Shown: positions 17,045 through 26,585, numbered from the stretch's first letter. The stretch: DNA of 64,000 bases from Arthrobacter sp. SLBN-83 (GCF_006715285.1 NZ_VFMX01000001.1:4154001-4218000); one strand, 5' to 3'. A program made the numbers and translations. The notes: generated by a model not told the origin, from the letters alone.

Positions 17045-18592
17045 TTAACGCTTCCGGCCGCGCTTCTCGCGCACGCGCATGCTGACCTCGATGGGCGTGC
17101 CTTCGAATCCGAAGGTCTCGCGCAGCCGGCGCGTGATGAAACGGCGGTACCCGGGGTCCAGGAATCCGGTGGTAAACAACACAAACTTCGGAGGCCGGCT
17201 GGAGGCCTGGGTGCCGAAGAGGATGCGCGGTTGCTTGCCGCCGCGGACCGGGTGAGGGTGCGCGGCCACGAGCTCGCCGAGGAAGGCATTCAGGCGCCCG
17301 GTGGCGATGCGCCGGTCCCAGTTCTCCAGGGCAAGGTCCAGCGCAGGAACCAGTCGGTCCTTGTGCCAGCCGGTCTTTGCAGAGATATTGACGCGCGGAG
17401 CCCAGTCGACGTGCGCCAGGTCCTGCTCGATTTCGCGCTCCAGGTAGCGGCGGCGTTCGTCATCGAGCAGGTCCCACTTGTTGAAGGCCAGGACCAGGGC
17501 GCGCCCGGACTCGATGGCCAGCTGCAGGATGCGCACGTCCTGTTCGCTGAGGACCTCGTCCACGGCGAGGAGCACGACGGCGACCTCCGCCTTTTCGAGC
17601 GCGGCCTGCGTCCGGAGGGAGGCGTAGTAGTCCGCACCCTGGGCCATGTGCTGGCGGCGGCGGATGCCGGCGGTATCAACAAAGCGCCAGGTACGGCCGC
17701 CGAGTTCGATGAATTCGTCCACGGGGTCGCGGGTGGTGCCGGCCGTGTTGTCCACCACCACGCGTTCGGATCCGGCGAGCTTGTTCAGCAGCGAGGACTT
17801 GCCAACGTTGGGCCGGCCGATGAGGGCCACGCGCCGGGGACCGCCGGAGCGCTCCACGCCTACGATGGTGGAGAACTCGGGCAGCACGTCCATGACGTGG
17901 TCCAGGAGGTCGGCAACCCCGCGGCCGTGCAGGGCCGATACCGGGTAGGGCTCGCCGAAACCGAGGCCCCAAAGCGCGGCGCTGTCGGCTTCCTGGGCAA
18001 AGTCGTCCACCTTGTTGGCCACCATGATGACCGGCTTCTTGCTGCGGCGGAGCATCTTCATGACGCCCTCGTCGGTTGCCGTGGCACCCACCGCGGAGTC
18101 AACCACGAACAGCACGGCGTCGGCGAGTTCCACTGCCATCTCGGCCTGTTCGGCAACCCGGGCGTGGATGCCGCGGGCGTCATGCTCCCACCCACCGGTG
18201 TCCACCAGCGTGAAGTTGCGGCCGTTCCAATGCGCCGAGTACATCACGCGGTCGCGGGTAACGCCCGGGGTGTCCTCCACCACTGCCTCGCGACGTCCGA
18301 GGATGCGGTTTACGAGGGTGGACTTGCCCACGTTCGGCCGGCCGATGATGGCGAGGACGGGATCCAGCTTGAGGGGGCCCTCAAAGTCCTCGTCGCCGTA
18401 CTCGCCGCTCAGCAGTGCGGCATCGTCCTCGTCAAGCTCGTAGTCCTCCAGGCCGGCCCGGAGGGAAGCGGCACGCAGCTCCGCTTCGTCGTCGTCAATC
18501 GCTGCGAGCCGTTCGGCAACTTGGTCGGTGCCTGTGGGCCTGTAGTCGTCGTCGGCGCCGGAATGCCCGGGAGTCTGGGTGGTGTCGCTCAT
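17045..18592 (-). CDS. der: ribosome-biogenesis GTPase Der (EngA)
   Basis: A 515-residue two-domain GTPase needed for late assembly of the 50S subunit. The first P-loop GRPNVGKST begins at about residue 84 and the second is GRPNVGKSS. The specificity motifs are NKVD in the first domain and NKWD in the second, and a C-terminal KH-like domain ends in a basic tail. An acidic N-terminal extension of about 75 residues precedes the first G domain, common in actinobacteria. The gene closes the parA-scpA-scpB-rluB-tyrA-cmk-plsC-der run. It is separated from plsC by 16 nt. Confidence 0.96.
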   Translation of the reverse strand: MSDTTQTPGHSGADDDYRPTGTDQVAERLAAIDDDEAELRAASLRAGLEDYELDEDDAALLSGEYGDEDFEGPLKLDPVLAIIGRPNVGKSTLVNRILGRREAVVEDTPGVTRDRVMYSAHWNGRNFTLVDTGGWEHDARGIHARVAEQAEMAVELADAVLFVVDSAVGATATDEGVMKMLRRSKKPVIMVANKVDDFAQEADSAALWGLGFGEPYPVSALHGRGVADLLDHVMDVLPEFSTIVGVERSGGPRRVALIGRPNVGKSSLLNKLAGSERVVVDNTAGTTRDPVDEFIELGGRTWRFVDTAGIRRRQHMAQGADYYASLRTQAALEKAEVAVVLLAVDEVLSEQDVRILQLAIESGRALVLAFNKWDLLDDERRRYLEREIEQDLAHVDWAPRVNISAKTGWHKDRLVPALDLALENWDRRIATGRLNAFLGELVAAHPHPVRGGKQPRILFGTQASSRPPKFVLFTTGFLDPGYRRFITRRLRETFGFEGTPIEVSMRVREKRGRKR

Positions 18593-18608
18593 TGCAAGTC
18601 CTTTGTGG

Positions 18609-19319
18609 TCATCTGCCGGCGTCCCCGGCTACTGCTGTCAAGTCTTTTTGGTCAGCATCGGGCAGTGGCTGCCCGCTGACTTGGATGGTGTCCTGGACGT
18701 GCCCTGCCAGCGCTGCACGGATCTCCTGCGACGCCCTGTCCATTGAAGCACGCCCGGTTTCGCCGGCACGGCGGGCCAGGGTGAGGGCCGAGCCGAAGCT
18801 GACGTGGAAGCGCCGTCCGGGCCGCGGAACGAAGTCCAGGTGCTCATCGCCCTGGCGCGTCCCCAAGATCGCGACCGGCACTACCGGCGCACCGCTGTTC
18901 AGTGCCAGCCAAGCCACGCCGCCGTTGATGCCCGCGGCTGCCCCGCTCCCCCGTGTCCCCTCAGGAAGAATCCCAACGCACCGCCCGGCGTCGAGCACGT
19001 CCTTGCATCGCTGCAGCGCGGCGCGGTCCCCGCGCCGGTCCACCGGAAGCTGGCCGGAGGCGGTGAGCACCCGGCCCAGGAATCCTTTGAACATCTCTTG
19101 CTTCACGAGGATGTGCATGGGCCGGGGCGCGGCGCCGAACATTACGGGCCCGTCAAGGAAGCTGATGTGGTTGCCTGCGAAGATCACCGGCCCGCCGGTG
19201 GGCACGTTGGTCCTGCCGGTCACGGTGGTCCGGTAGACGAGGTGGTCGAGGATCCAGCCCACCGGCCTGCTCCACGCCATGGTCAGGCCGGACGGCAGGG
19301 CGGCCACGGGCTCAGTCAC
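18609..19319 (-). CDS. 1-acyl-sn-glycerol-3-phosphate acyltransferase (second PlsC)
   Basis: A 236-residue PlsC-type acyltransferase placed between cmk and der. The motifs are NHISFLD (NHxxxxD), LPVDRRG and LPEGTRG, in the normal order. The GTG start at 19319 overlaps the cmk stop by eight bases, so translation is coupled. A PlsC gene at this point of the der/cmk cluster is widespread in actinobacteria. It is a paralogue of the enzyme at 1-600 but clearly diverged; division of labour between the two is unknown. Confidence 0.9.
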   Translation of the reverse strand: MTEPVAALPSGLTMAWSRPVGWILDHLVYRTTVTGRTNVPTGGPVIFAGNHISFLDGPVMFGAAPRPMHILVKQEMFKGFLGRVLTASGQLPVDRRGDRAALQRCKDVLDAGRCVGILPEGTRGSGAAAGINGGVAWLALNSGAPVVPVAILGTRQGDEHLDFVPRPGRRFHVSFGSALTLARRAGETGRASMDRASQEIRAALAGHVQDTIQVSGQPLPDADQKDLTAVAGDAGR

Positions 19320-20025
19320 GGTTGAGGACCTTGGTGACGATCACCAGGGCGGCGTCCACGGTCTGCTCGAAATCCAGGTCCGAGGAGTCCAGCGTGACCA
19401 CGCCGTCGGCCGCCTTGGTGAAATTCACCACGGTGGAGTCCTTGGCGTCCCGGCGCGTTACCTGGGCCGCAAGCTGCTCGGCGTTTTGCGTGCCGCCCAG
19501 CTGGATTCCCCGCCGGCGCAGCCGGGCTTCTTCGCTGGCCGTGAGGAGCATGCGTACCTCAGCCCCGGGCGCGACGACGGTGGTGATGTCCCTGCCTTCC
19601 ACCACCATGCGGCGGTGGTGCTTTTCGATGAGGTCGCGCTGCCGGCGAATCAGCTCAGTCCGGGCGCCGAGGGTGGTGGCCACGGCACTGACGGCGGACG
19701 AGATGGCCGGCTCACGGATGGCGTCCGTGACGTCCACGCCGCCCACCCGGACGTACTCATCCTGCGGGCTGGTGCTCACTTCCAGGACAAAGTCCCTGGA
19801 AGCCTGCTCCACGGCGGGCGTGTCGTCAAGGTCGATACCTTCGGTCACGCAGTACCAGGTCAGGGCGCGGTACATCGCGCCGGTGTCCAGGTAGGCCAGC
19901 CGGAGCCGGCGGGCAACTTCCTTGCTCACGCTGGATTTGCCGGAGCCGGAGGGCCCGTCGATGGCGACCACCAGGGGTCGGCCAATGCGCAGCGCGCGCA
20001 TGGTTTCGAGGAGTTCCTGTGTCAT
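19312..20025 (-). CDS. cmk: cytidylate kinase
   Basis: Phosphorylates CMP and dCMP for RNA, DNA and lipid precursors. The product has the P-loop GPSGSGKSS near residue 22, the DTGAMYRALT CMP-binding motif, GRDITTVV, and LTASEEARLRRR. Its length (237 residues) is usual. I take ATG 20025, which overlaps the tyrA stop as TAATG; the in-frame ATG at 20043 would add six residues and cannot be excluded. The plsC start overlaps its end. Confidence 0.92.
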   Translation of the reverse strand: MTQELLETMRALRIGRPLVVAIDGPSGSGKSSVSKEVARRLRLAYLDTGAMYRALTWYCVTEGIDLDDTPAVEQASRDFVLEVSTSPQDEYVRVGGVDVTDAIREPAISSAVSAVATTLGARTELIRRQRDLIEKHHRRMVVEGRDITTVVAPGAEVRMLLTASEEARLRRRGIQLGGTQNAEQLAAQVTRRDAKDSTVVNFTKAADGVVTLDSSDLDFEQTVDAALVIVTKVLNRD

Positions 20026-21134
20026 TACTGAAGTACCCGCCATCCGCGGTCGTTGAGAGCTTCGATCAGGTGGTCGTGCTTGTTCGGCAATACAGACAAT
20101 TCCACCATGCCCACGTTCTGTCCGGAGGAATGGTCCAGCCGAAGGTCTTCGACGTTCACGCCGATTTCACCGATCTCGGTGAGCAGCTGCGCGATCTGGC
20201 CGGGCTTGTCGTCAACCAGGACGGTGAGCCAGGAATATGCCTGCGGCGGGCCGCCGTGCTTGCCGGGGATCCGGGCCTGGCCTGCGTTGCCCTCGCTGAT
20301 CAGCTGCGCCAGGTCCAGCCTGGCGCCGGGTGCGGAGGGGTGTTCCAGGGTGCCGATGAGGCGGTTCAGGTCCTCGCGAACTCCGTAGAGGATCTCCACC
20401 ACTTTGGCCGCATTGCCGCCGAGGATCTGCACCCACAGGGTGGGATCGCTGGCGGCAATCCTGGTGACGTCGCGAAGTCCGTTGCCGGCCAGCGACAGCG
20501 CATGCAGCGGTGTCCCCTGCAGGCGGCTGGCCAGGAGGGAGGACATGACCTGCGGCAGGTGCGACACCAGTGCCACTGCTTCATCGTGTTCGTCCGCGCT
20601 GAACTGCGACACCACCGCGCCCAAGTCGGAGGCAAGCGAACGGGCCACCTGCAGGGCACTGCCTGATGTTTCCTCCGACGGGCAGAGCACCCACGGCATG
20701 GACGTGAACAGCTCGCCGCGCGCCGCCACGGGGCCCGACTTCTCCCGGCCGGCCATGGGGTGGGTGCCCACGTATCGCGAGAGGTCGGCGCCGAGGCTGC
20801 GAAGCCGCGACTGGATGTCCGCCTTGACGCTGGCAATGTCCACCACGACGGACTCGGGGTAGTCAGCCAGCGCCCGGCAGACGACGTCGGCCGTCACGTC
20901 CGGCGGGGCCGCAACCACCACCAGCTGCGGCGAGGCTTCGCCCAGTTCCGAGAGCGGGCGGCCGGCACCGATGTCCACAGCCACGGCCTGGTTGGTGGGC
21001 GATGGGTCGGAAAGGAACACGGGCACCCCGCGCCCCCGCAGGCCCAGCCCGATGCTGGCTCCCAGCAGTCCGGTACCAATGACCACCACCGGGCCGTCCA
21101 GGTGGCCGCGGCCCTGGCTTTTGAACGCGGACAT
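20025..21134 (-). CDS. tyrA: prephenate dehydrogenase with C-terminal ACT domain
   Basis: Oxidatively decarboxylates prephenate to 4-hydroxyphenylpyruvate on the tyrosine pathway. The 369-residue protein starts with the Rossmann motif GTGLLGASIG (about residues 21-30). The active-site segment HPMAGREKSG is near residue 121, and an ACT domain from about 290 to the end (PGQIAQLLTEIGEIGVNVEDL) probably senses tyrosine. It starts three bases after the rluB stop and its stop overlaps the cmk ATG. Aromatic-pathway genes here are a lineage-specific addition to the scp/cmk/der core. Confidence 0.93.
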   Translation of the reverse strand: MSAFKSQGRGHLDGPVVVIGTGLLGASIGLGLRGRGVPVFLSDPSPTNQAVAVDIGAGRPLSELGEASPQLVVVAAPPDVTADVVCRALADYPESVVVDIASVKADIQSRLRSLGADLSRYVGTHPMAGREKSGPVAARGELFTSMPWVLCPSEETSGSALQVARSLASDLGAVVSQFSADEHDEAVALVSHLPQVMSSLLASRLQGTPLHALSLAGNGLRDVTRIAASDPTLWVQILGGNAAKVVEILYGVREDLNRLIGTLEHPSAPGARLDLAQLISEGNAGQARIPGKHGGPPQAYSWLTVLVDDKPGQIAQLLTEIGEIGVNVEDLRLDHSSGQNVGMVELSVLPNKHDHLIEALNDRGWRVLQ

Positions 21135-21137
21135 GAG

Positions 21138-22346
21138 TCAGAGCCCTACGGATGCCAGCAGGTGGCCGACTTCCTGCTTGCCCAGGTTGCGGATGCTGCC
21201 CTGGCGCTGGTCCCCGAGGCCGATCGGCCCCACCTTGACCCGCACCAGCCGCTGGACCGGGAAGCCGACAGCATCGAACATGCGGCGCACGATGCGGTTC
21301 TTGCCGGAGTGGAGCACAACTTCGATCAGCACGTGGCCTGGGGTGGAATCCACCAGGCGGAAGGAGTCGACGGCGGCCATGCCGTCTTCCAGCTCGACGC
21401 CGGCCTTCAGCTGGGCTCCGACGCCGTGCGGGAACGGCCCCCGAACCTGCACCAGGTAGGTCTTGGGCACCTCGTAGGACGGGTGGGTCAGCCGGTTGGC
21501 CAGTTCGCCGTCGTTGGTCAGCAGCAGCAGGCCTTCGGTGGCGACGTCGAGCCGGCCCACGTGGAAGAGGCGTTCGCCGGTGTTTTTGTTGTTCTTGAGG
21601 AAATCGCTGATGCAGGGCCGGCCCTCGGGGTCCTCCATGGTGGACACAACGCCCTTGGGCTTGTTGAACACCATGTACACAAGGTTCTCGTCCAGCTGGA
21701 TCCGCAGGCCGTCAACGTGGATCACTGCGGTCTTGGGATCAACGCGGACACCGAGTTCGGTCACAACCTGGCCGTCCACCTCAACGCGGCCCTCGGCGAT
21801 CATTTCCTCGCAGACGCGCCGGGACGCCACTCCCGCGGACGCCATGACCTTCTGGAGGCGCACGCCGTCGGCGTCGTGGAGTTCGGACTGCGGAACATTG
21901 CCGCGGGGGTGCTTCTTCCGGGCCGGCTTGCGGACCGGGCCCAGGTTCTGGCCGAAGCGTTCGCTGCCGAATGCGCGGGAAGCTGCCGCCCCGGGTGCGC
22001 CGGTGCGCGGCTTGGGCTTGGGTGCGCCGGGAGTTCCGGGAGCCTTTTTGGCGCCGGGCTTCCTGGCGGCAGGCTTGCGCGACGACGGCTTGGCACCCCT
22101 GGCGCCCTCGGCGCCGCGTTCGGGCTGGTTCCCGGCGAGGTCGGGATCGATGAAGCGTTCCTCGCGGGGTTTTGGAGCGCGGTGCGGACGGTCGCCGCCG
22201 AAACCGGCAGCGCGTTTTCCTGTCCCGCCGCGGGAGCCCCCGCTGAAGCTGCCGCCCTGTGAACTGCGCTGCTGGGAATTGTTGCGTTCGTTCCCGCCGC
22301 GTCCCGAACCGTTACGTGGTGAACCCTGGCGTCCCGCCTGTGTCAT
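21138..22346 (-). CDS. rluB: 23S rRNA pseudouridine synthase, RluB type, with long basic N-terminal extension
   Basis: Converts a uridine in 23S rRNA to pseudouridine. Roughly residues 1-150 are a low-complexity extension rich in Gly, Arg, Ser, Pro, Ala and Lys. Next comes the S4-like RNA-binding motif (VRLQKVMASAGVASRR), then the catalytic domain with GRLDVATEG, where Asp is the catalytic residue. The end of the catalytic domain is complete. The length (402) exceeds the family's usual 250-300 because of the extension. The gene follows scpB, as in M. tuberculosis Rv1711. Confidence 0.92.
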   Translation of the reverse strand: MTQAGRQGSPRNGSGRGGNERNNSQQRSSQGGSFSGGSRGGTGKRAAGFGGDRPHRAPKPREERFIDPDLAGNQPERGAEGARGAKPSSRKPAARKPGAKKAPGTPGAPKPKPRTGAPGAAASRAFGSERFGQNLGPVRKPARKKHPRGNVPQSELHDADGVRLQKVMASAGVASRRVCEEMIAEGRVEVDGQVVTELGVRVDPKTAVIHVDGLRIQLDENLVYMVFNKPKGVVSTMEDPEGRPCISDFLKNNKNTGERLFHVGRLDVATEGLLLLTNDGELANRLTHPSYEVPKTYLVQVRGPFPHGVGAQLKAGVELEDGMAAVDSFRLVDSTPGHVLIEVVLHSGKNRIVRRMFDAVGFPVQRLVRVKVGPIGLGDQRQGSIRNLGKQEVGHLLASVGL

Positions 22347-22469
22347 GACCCGTCCTTCAATGTGTTTTGGCCGGCAGCGATGTCCAAGGACAACCCTAGC
22401 CAGCCGTGCAGACTTCGTCTGCCCTGATAACTAAACCTGGTAAATAATGCTGCGGGCAGGGTGGCCTGC

Positions 22470-23138
22470 CTACATGGTTTCGGCGTCGTAGAACTCCGCG
22501 ATTCCGTCGAGCCCCGGAAGGTGCGGCGAGAGCTGGGGCAAGTCCCCAACCGAACTGATTCCCATCCGTTCGAGGAAATAGGAGGTAGTCCGGTACAGGA
22601 TTGCGCCGGACTCGGGATCCGTTCCCGAGTCCTCGATCAGCCCGCGCTGGGTGAGCGTGCGTACGACGGAATCAACATTGACGCCGCGAATTGCAGACAC
22701 GCGGGCACGGGAGACCGGCTGCCGGTATGCAATGACTGCCAGTGTTTCCAACGCCGCTTGGGTGAGCCTGGCAGTCTGTCCCTCCAGCACATACTTGCCA
22801 ACAATGTCGGCAAATTCGGTGCGGGAGTAGATCCGCCAGCCACCAGCGATGTTCCGCAATTCAAAACCCCGGGGGCTGGAACCGATACCAGCGTGGCTGG
22901 CACTATCCATCTCCGGGGCTTTAACAGTATAGCCGTCATACTCACGCTGCAGTTCGGCCAGAAGAGAACGGACTGCACGCACTGTCAAGCCAAGCCCTGC
23001 CGCCAACTCTTCCTCATTGGCGGGTTGGTCCAGGACCATGAGCACCGCCTCGAGGGCGGCCTTGGCACCTCCAGGAAGATGGTCGAGGTCGTGGCCGGAG
23101 TCCTCCTGCGGGTGGGTTTCGGGAAACTGGGGCGTCAC
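22470..23138 (-). CDS. scpB: segregation and condensation protein B
   Basis: Partner of SMC and ScpA in chromosome condensation, made of two winged-helix domains. The 222-residue protein contains the family segments GLTVRAVRSLLAELQREY and TQAALETLAVIAYRQPVSRARVSAIRGV. The GTG at 23138 overlaps the scpA stop by four bases (GTGA), consistent with fixed-ratio synthesis. No smc gene is in the window. Confidence 0.94.
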   Translation of the reverse strand: MTPQFPETHPQEDSGHDLDHLPGGAKAALEAVLMVLDQPANEEELAAGLGLTVRAVRSLLAELQREYDGYTVKAPEMDSASHAGIGSSPRGFELRNIAGGWRIYSRTEFADIVGKYVLEGQTARLTQAALETLAVIAYRQPVSRARVSAIRGVNVDSVVRTLTQRGLIEDSGTDPESGAILYRTTSYFLERMGISSVGDLPQLSPHLPGLDGIAEFYDAETM

Positions 23139-23950
23139 GGTTGCTCCTCGTATTCTTCGCTCAGGTTGTCCGCTGACCAGTCCCGGCCCTCGGCCGTCCA
23201 GTGGATGGCAAGCTCGGCCAGCGGGGAGAGTTGGTCGAAAGCAACTGCCCGGTCCCGGAACAGTTCCAGGAGTGCCAGGAACCGGGCCACCACCACCAGG
23301 GTGGAGCCGGCGTCGGCAATCAGCGAACGGAACGTCATGGGTGACTCCTGCTGGAGCCTAAGGCCCAGCAGTTCTGCCTGCTCCTTGACGCTGACGTTGC
23401 TGCCGTGCAGGTGGCCAAGCCCCACCTGCGGTGGCTGCGCCGGCGCCTTGGGCCGCAGCGCGGCCTCAGCCAGCGCTGCAAACTGCTGGGGCGTGTGTTT
23501 CCAGACCAGTTCCGGCAGCATCGCCGCGAAGTGTCCTTCCAGTGCCACTTGCCGGGGAAAACGGCGGCCTTCCTGGTCCAGCGTTTCTCCGAGGATGCCT
23601 GCCACCTGTTTGAAGGCCTTGTACTGAAGCAACCGGGCGAAAAGGAGGTCCCGGGCCTCCAGCAGGGCGATGTCCTCGTCGTCCTCGACTTCGCCGGCAG
23701 GAAGGAGCCGCGCCGCCTTGAGGTCAAGCAGGGTGGCGGCAATCACCAGGAATTCGCTTGCCTCGTCCAGGGCCCATTCTTCACCGAGCTGCTGCAGCTT
23801 CCGGATGTATTTGATGAACTCATCGGTGACGGTGGCGATGGCTACTTCGGTGATGTCCAGCTGGTGCTTGGCGATCAGCCCCAGGAGGAGGTCGAACGGA
23901 CCCGTGAAGTTGGCCAGCCGCACCTCGAAGCCGGGTTTGGATTCGGCCAC
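23135..23950 (-). CDS. scpA: segregation and condensation protein A
   Basis: Kleisin subunit of the SMC complex. The 271 residues start with VRLANFTGPFDLLLGLIAKHQLDI, the standard N-terminal SMC-binding motif. An acidic linker (about 105-115, EDDEDIALLEAR) and the C-terminal winged helix (LAELAIHW) follow. GTG 23950 begins 7 nt after the parA stop. Confidence 0.94.
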   Translation of the reverse strand: MAESKPGFEVRLANFTGPFDLLLGLIAKHQLDITEVAIATVTDEFIKYIRKLQQLGEEWALDEASEFLVIAATLLDLKAARLLPAGEVEDDEDIALLEARDLLFARLLQYKAFKQVAGILGETLDQEGRRFPRQVALEGHFAAMLPELVWKHTPQQFAALAEAALRPKAPAQPPQVGLGHLHGSNVSVKEQAELLGLRLQQESPMTFRSLIADAGSTLVVVARFLALLELFRDRAVAFDQLSPLAELAIHWTAEGRDWSADNLSEEYEEQP

Positions 23951-23957
23951 GGCGTGG

Positions 23958-24857
23958 TTAGGGTGCGCCGCCGCGGGAGATCAGCTCCTTGGCGAGCCGG
24001 CGGTAGGCGTCCGCGCCCACGTGGTTCCCCGCATAGCTGGTGATGGGTTCAGCGGCGACGGTGGCGTCCGCGAACTTGATGGAGCGCTTGATGACGGTTT
24101 CGAAGACCTTGTCTCCGAACGCTTCCACCAGCCTGGTGATGACCTCGCGGCTGTGCAGCGTCCGTGCGTCGTACATGGTGGCCAGTACGCCGTCCACCTG
24201 CAGTCGCGGGTTCAACCGGTCCTGCACCTTGTCGATGGTTTCGACCAGGAGCGCCACGGCGCGGAGGGCGAAGAACTCGCAGATGAGCGGGATGATGACG
24301 CCGTGGGCGGCCGTGAGGGCATTGACCGTGAGGAGCCCCAGGGACGGCTGGCAGTCGATCAGGACAACGTCGTAGTCGTCTTCGACTTTCTTCAGCGCGC
24401 GGTCCAGGACCTGTTCGCGTGCCACTTCGTTGACCAGCTGTACTTCCGCCGCGGAGAGGTCGATGTTGGCCGGCAGCAGGTCCACATTTTCGACGCCGGT
24501 GTGGTGGATGGCGTCGCGAATGTCCACCTTGCGGTCCATCAGGACGTTGTACACGGTGAGGTCCAGCTCATGCGGGTTGACCCCAAGGCCGGCGGAGAGC
24601 GCACCCTGGGGGTCGAAGTCCACCAGCAGGACGCGGCGGCCGTACTCCGCGAGGGCCGCGGCGAGGTTAATGGTGGAGGTGGTCTTCCCCACGCCGCCCT
24701 TCTGGTTGACCATGGCGATCACGCGGGCCGGACCATGGGAGGACAGCGGCGCGGGTTCCGGGAACTCGCGGTATGGGCGCCCGGTGGGCCCCATCACCGC
24801 GTTGTCGAGGTCGAATTCCGTGCCCTCCAGAGTTGCTGAACCCTGTTCGCTGCTCAC
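23958..24857 (-). CDS. parA: ParA/Soj-family chromosome-partition ATPase
   Basis: A 299-residue ParA ATPase upstream of scpAB. A poorly conserved leader of about 45 residues precedes the Walker A VNQKGGVGKTTS; Walker A', VDFDPQGALS, and Walker B, LIDCQPSLGLL, are intact. The frame stays open far upstream (to 25850), but that part is antisense to dctA and its codons are shadow; GTG 24857 gives the family start SSEQGSATL. There is no parB next to it. The Rv1708 homologue in M. tuberculosis occupies the same place in front of scpA, so the context points to a partner of SMC/ScpAB. Confidence 0.9.
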   Translation of the reverse strand: MSSEQGSATLEGTEFDLDNAVMGPTGRPYREFPEPAPLSSHGPARVIAMVNQKGGVGKTTSTINLAAALAEYGRRVLLVDFDPQGALSAGLGVNPHELDLTVYNVLMDRKVDIRDAIHHTGVENVDLLPANIDLSAAEVQLVNEVAREQVLDRALKKVEDDYDVVLIDCQPSLGLLTVNALTAAHGVIIPLICEFFALRAVALLVETIDKVQDRLNPRLQVDGVLATMYDARTLHSREVITRLVEAFGDKVFETVIKRSIKFADATVAAEPITSYAGNHVGADAYRRLAKELISRGGAP

Positions 24858-25032
24858 GTATCTGTCCACACTTTCGATGACGGTGATTTCCTGCCGCCGG
24901 CTTGCCAGCGGCGTTCGTTCTGCTCCCAAGGTTACAGCGCCCGACACGGTATTCGAGGGAACTTGACTTTCCGCGGATGTTGAGCCTTGACCTTCTAGCT
25001 GAGGTCGAAGGTTGAGGCGCCGGGGATCGAAA

Positions 25033-25065
25033 AACCGCCCCCGCAGGCAGGCTGCGGGGGCGGTT
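25033..25065 (-). terminator. intrinsic terminator of dctA
   Basis: A 14-bp GC-rich stem (25033-25046 with 25052-25065), loop of 5, followed on the minus strand by TTTTTC. It lies 22 nt past the dctA stop and so separates dctA from the parA-scpAB operon. Confidence 0.92.
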
Positions 25066-25087
25066 CTGGTTCGGTCGAGGGCTGGGG

Positions 25088-26431
25088 CTAGGCCTTCGCA
25101 GCCTCCAGTGCGCCTTCTTCCTTCGGCGCCATTTCGCCGTGCCCGGCCATCATGGTCTGCTCGTCGAAGGGCAGTTCGCCGGAGAGGACGCGGCTGACCT
25201 GGCCGCCGTCGATCTCCTTGACCCAGGTGCCGATCAGGACGGTGGCGACGGCGTTGCCCGTGAAGTTGGTCAGGGCGCGGGCCTCGGACATGAAGCGGTC
25301 GATGCCAACGATGATGCCCACGCCGCCCAGCAGTTCGGGCCGGTGTGCCTGCAGGCCTGCCGCGAGGGTGGCCAGGCCGGCGCCGGTCACGCCTGCGGCG
25401 CCCTTGGACGCAATGATCATGAAGACCAGCAGGGAGATCTGGGCGCCGAGGTCCAGCGGGGTTCCCATCGCGTTGGCCACGAAGAGGGAGGCCATGGTCA
25501 GGTAGATCGCCGTGCCGTCCAGGTTGAAGGAGTAGCCGGTGGGAACAGTGACGCCCACAACCGGCTTGGAGACGCCGAGGTGTTCCATCTTGGCGATCAG
25601 CCGCGGCAGGGCGGCCTCGGAGGACGAGGTGGAGAAGATGATGAGGTACTCGCGGGCCAGGTACTTCATCAGCTTGAAGATGTTTACGCCGGCGACCACC
25701 TGGAGGATGCCGCCGAGGATGACCACGATGAACAAAGCGCAGGTGATGTAGAACGCAATCATCAGGGTGAACATGCTCACGATGGCCTGGACGCCGGTTG
25801 CACCGACGACGGCGGCGATGGCGCCGAAGGCACCCACGGGGGCGAGCCACATGATCATGATGAGGATGCGGAACACGAGCGCCTGGCCGTAGCCGATGGC
25901 CCGAAGGATCGGAGCGCCCTGGGTTCCCATCTTCTGCAGTGCGAAGCCGACGAGGATGGCCGCCAGCAGGGTGGGGAGGACGGGGACGTCACCTGGGATG
26001 ATGCCCAGCAGGAAGTCAACGGTGCTGTCCGTTGCAGCCTTTTTGTTGGGGTCGTAGGGCGTCAGCTTCAGGCCCTCACCCGGGTGGATCAGGTTGCCCA
26101 CCACAAGGCCGATAGCCAGCGCGAAGGTGGACATGATGATGAAGTAGCCCAGTGCCAGGCCGCCCACCTTGCCGACAGTGGCTGCCTTGGCGATGGAGCC
26201 GATGCCAAGGACGATGGTGCAGAAGATGACCGGCGCGATCATCATCTTGATGAGCTTGACGAAGCCGTCGCCCAGGGGCTTGAGGGATTTGCCGAACTCG
26301 GGGAAGATCAGGCCAACCAGCGCGCCGAGAATGACGGCGGCGATAACGGCGATGTACAGGTAGTGGGACTTGTCCAGTCCCTTGCGCCGCGGTGTCGCGG
26401 TCTTGAGCGACTCTCCTCGTTGAGAAGCCAT
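25088..26431 (-). CDS. dctA: C4-dicarboxylate transporter DctA
   Basis: A proton- or sodium-coupled carrier importing succinate, fumarate and malate. The 447-residue protein has the multi-helix layout of the glutamate/dicarboxylate symporter family. Its signatures include the serine-rich STSSSEAALP motif, the substrate-binding NLDGTAIY and NFTGNAVAT segments, and the hairpin IASKGAAGVTGAG. AAGGAG is at the right distance before ATG 26431. It is divergent from the two-component system at 26586-28930, which probably controls it. Confidence 0.94.
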   Translation of the reverse strand: MASQRGESLKTATPRRKGLDKSHYLYIAVIAAVILGALVGLIFPEFGKSLKPLGDGFVKLIKMMIAPVIFCTIVLGIGSIAKAATVGKVGGLALGYFIIMSTFALAIGLVVGNLIHPGEGLKLTPYDPNKKAATDSTVDFLLGIIPGDVPVLPTLLAAILVGFALQKMGTQGAPILRAIGYGQALVFRILIMIMWLAPVGAFGAIAAVVGATGVQAIVSMFTLMIAFYITCALFIVVILGGILQVVAGVNIFKLMKYLAREYLIIFSTSSSEAALPRLIAKMEHLGVSKPVVGVTVPTGYSFNLDGTAIYLTMASLFVANAMGTPLDLGAQISLLVFMIIASKGAAGVTGAGLATLAAGLQAHRPELLGGVGIIVGIDRFMSEARALTNFTGNAVATVLIGTWVKEIDGGQVSRVLSGELPFDEQTMMAGHGEMAPKEEGALEAAKA

Positions 26432-26585
26432 GTGTGTCTCCTTGTGGATATTCTGATAGACGCTGCGGCGCAGTCTCTGGGCTCAACACGTCCTAATGTG
26501 ATACCCATCATTCGGCAACCCGTGATCCAGCTCACCGTTGCGTTCATATTGGTCGCGGCGCCCGCAGGGTCAGATGGAGGTACGC

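Noticed and set aside
23958..25850. 630-codon reading of parA
   Set aside because: Upstream part runs antisense-frame through the dctA terminator and dctA itself; the ParA family start at 24857 is natural.
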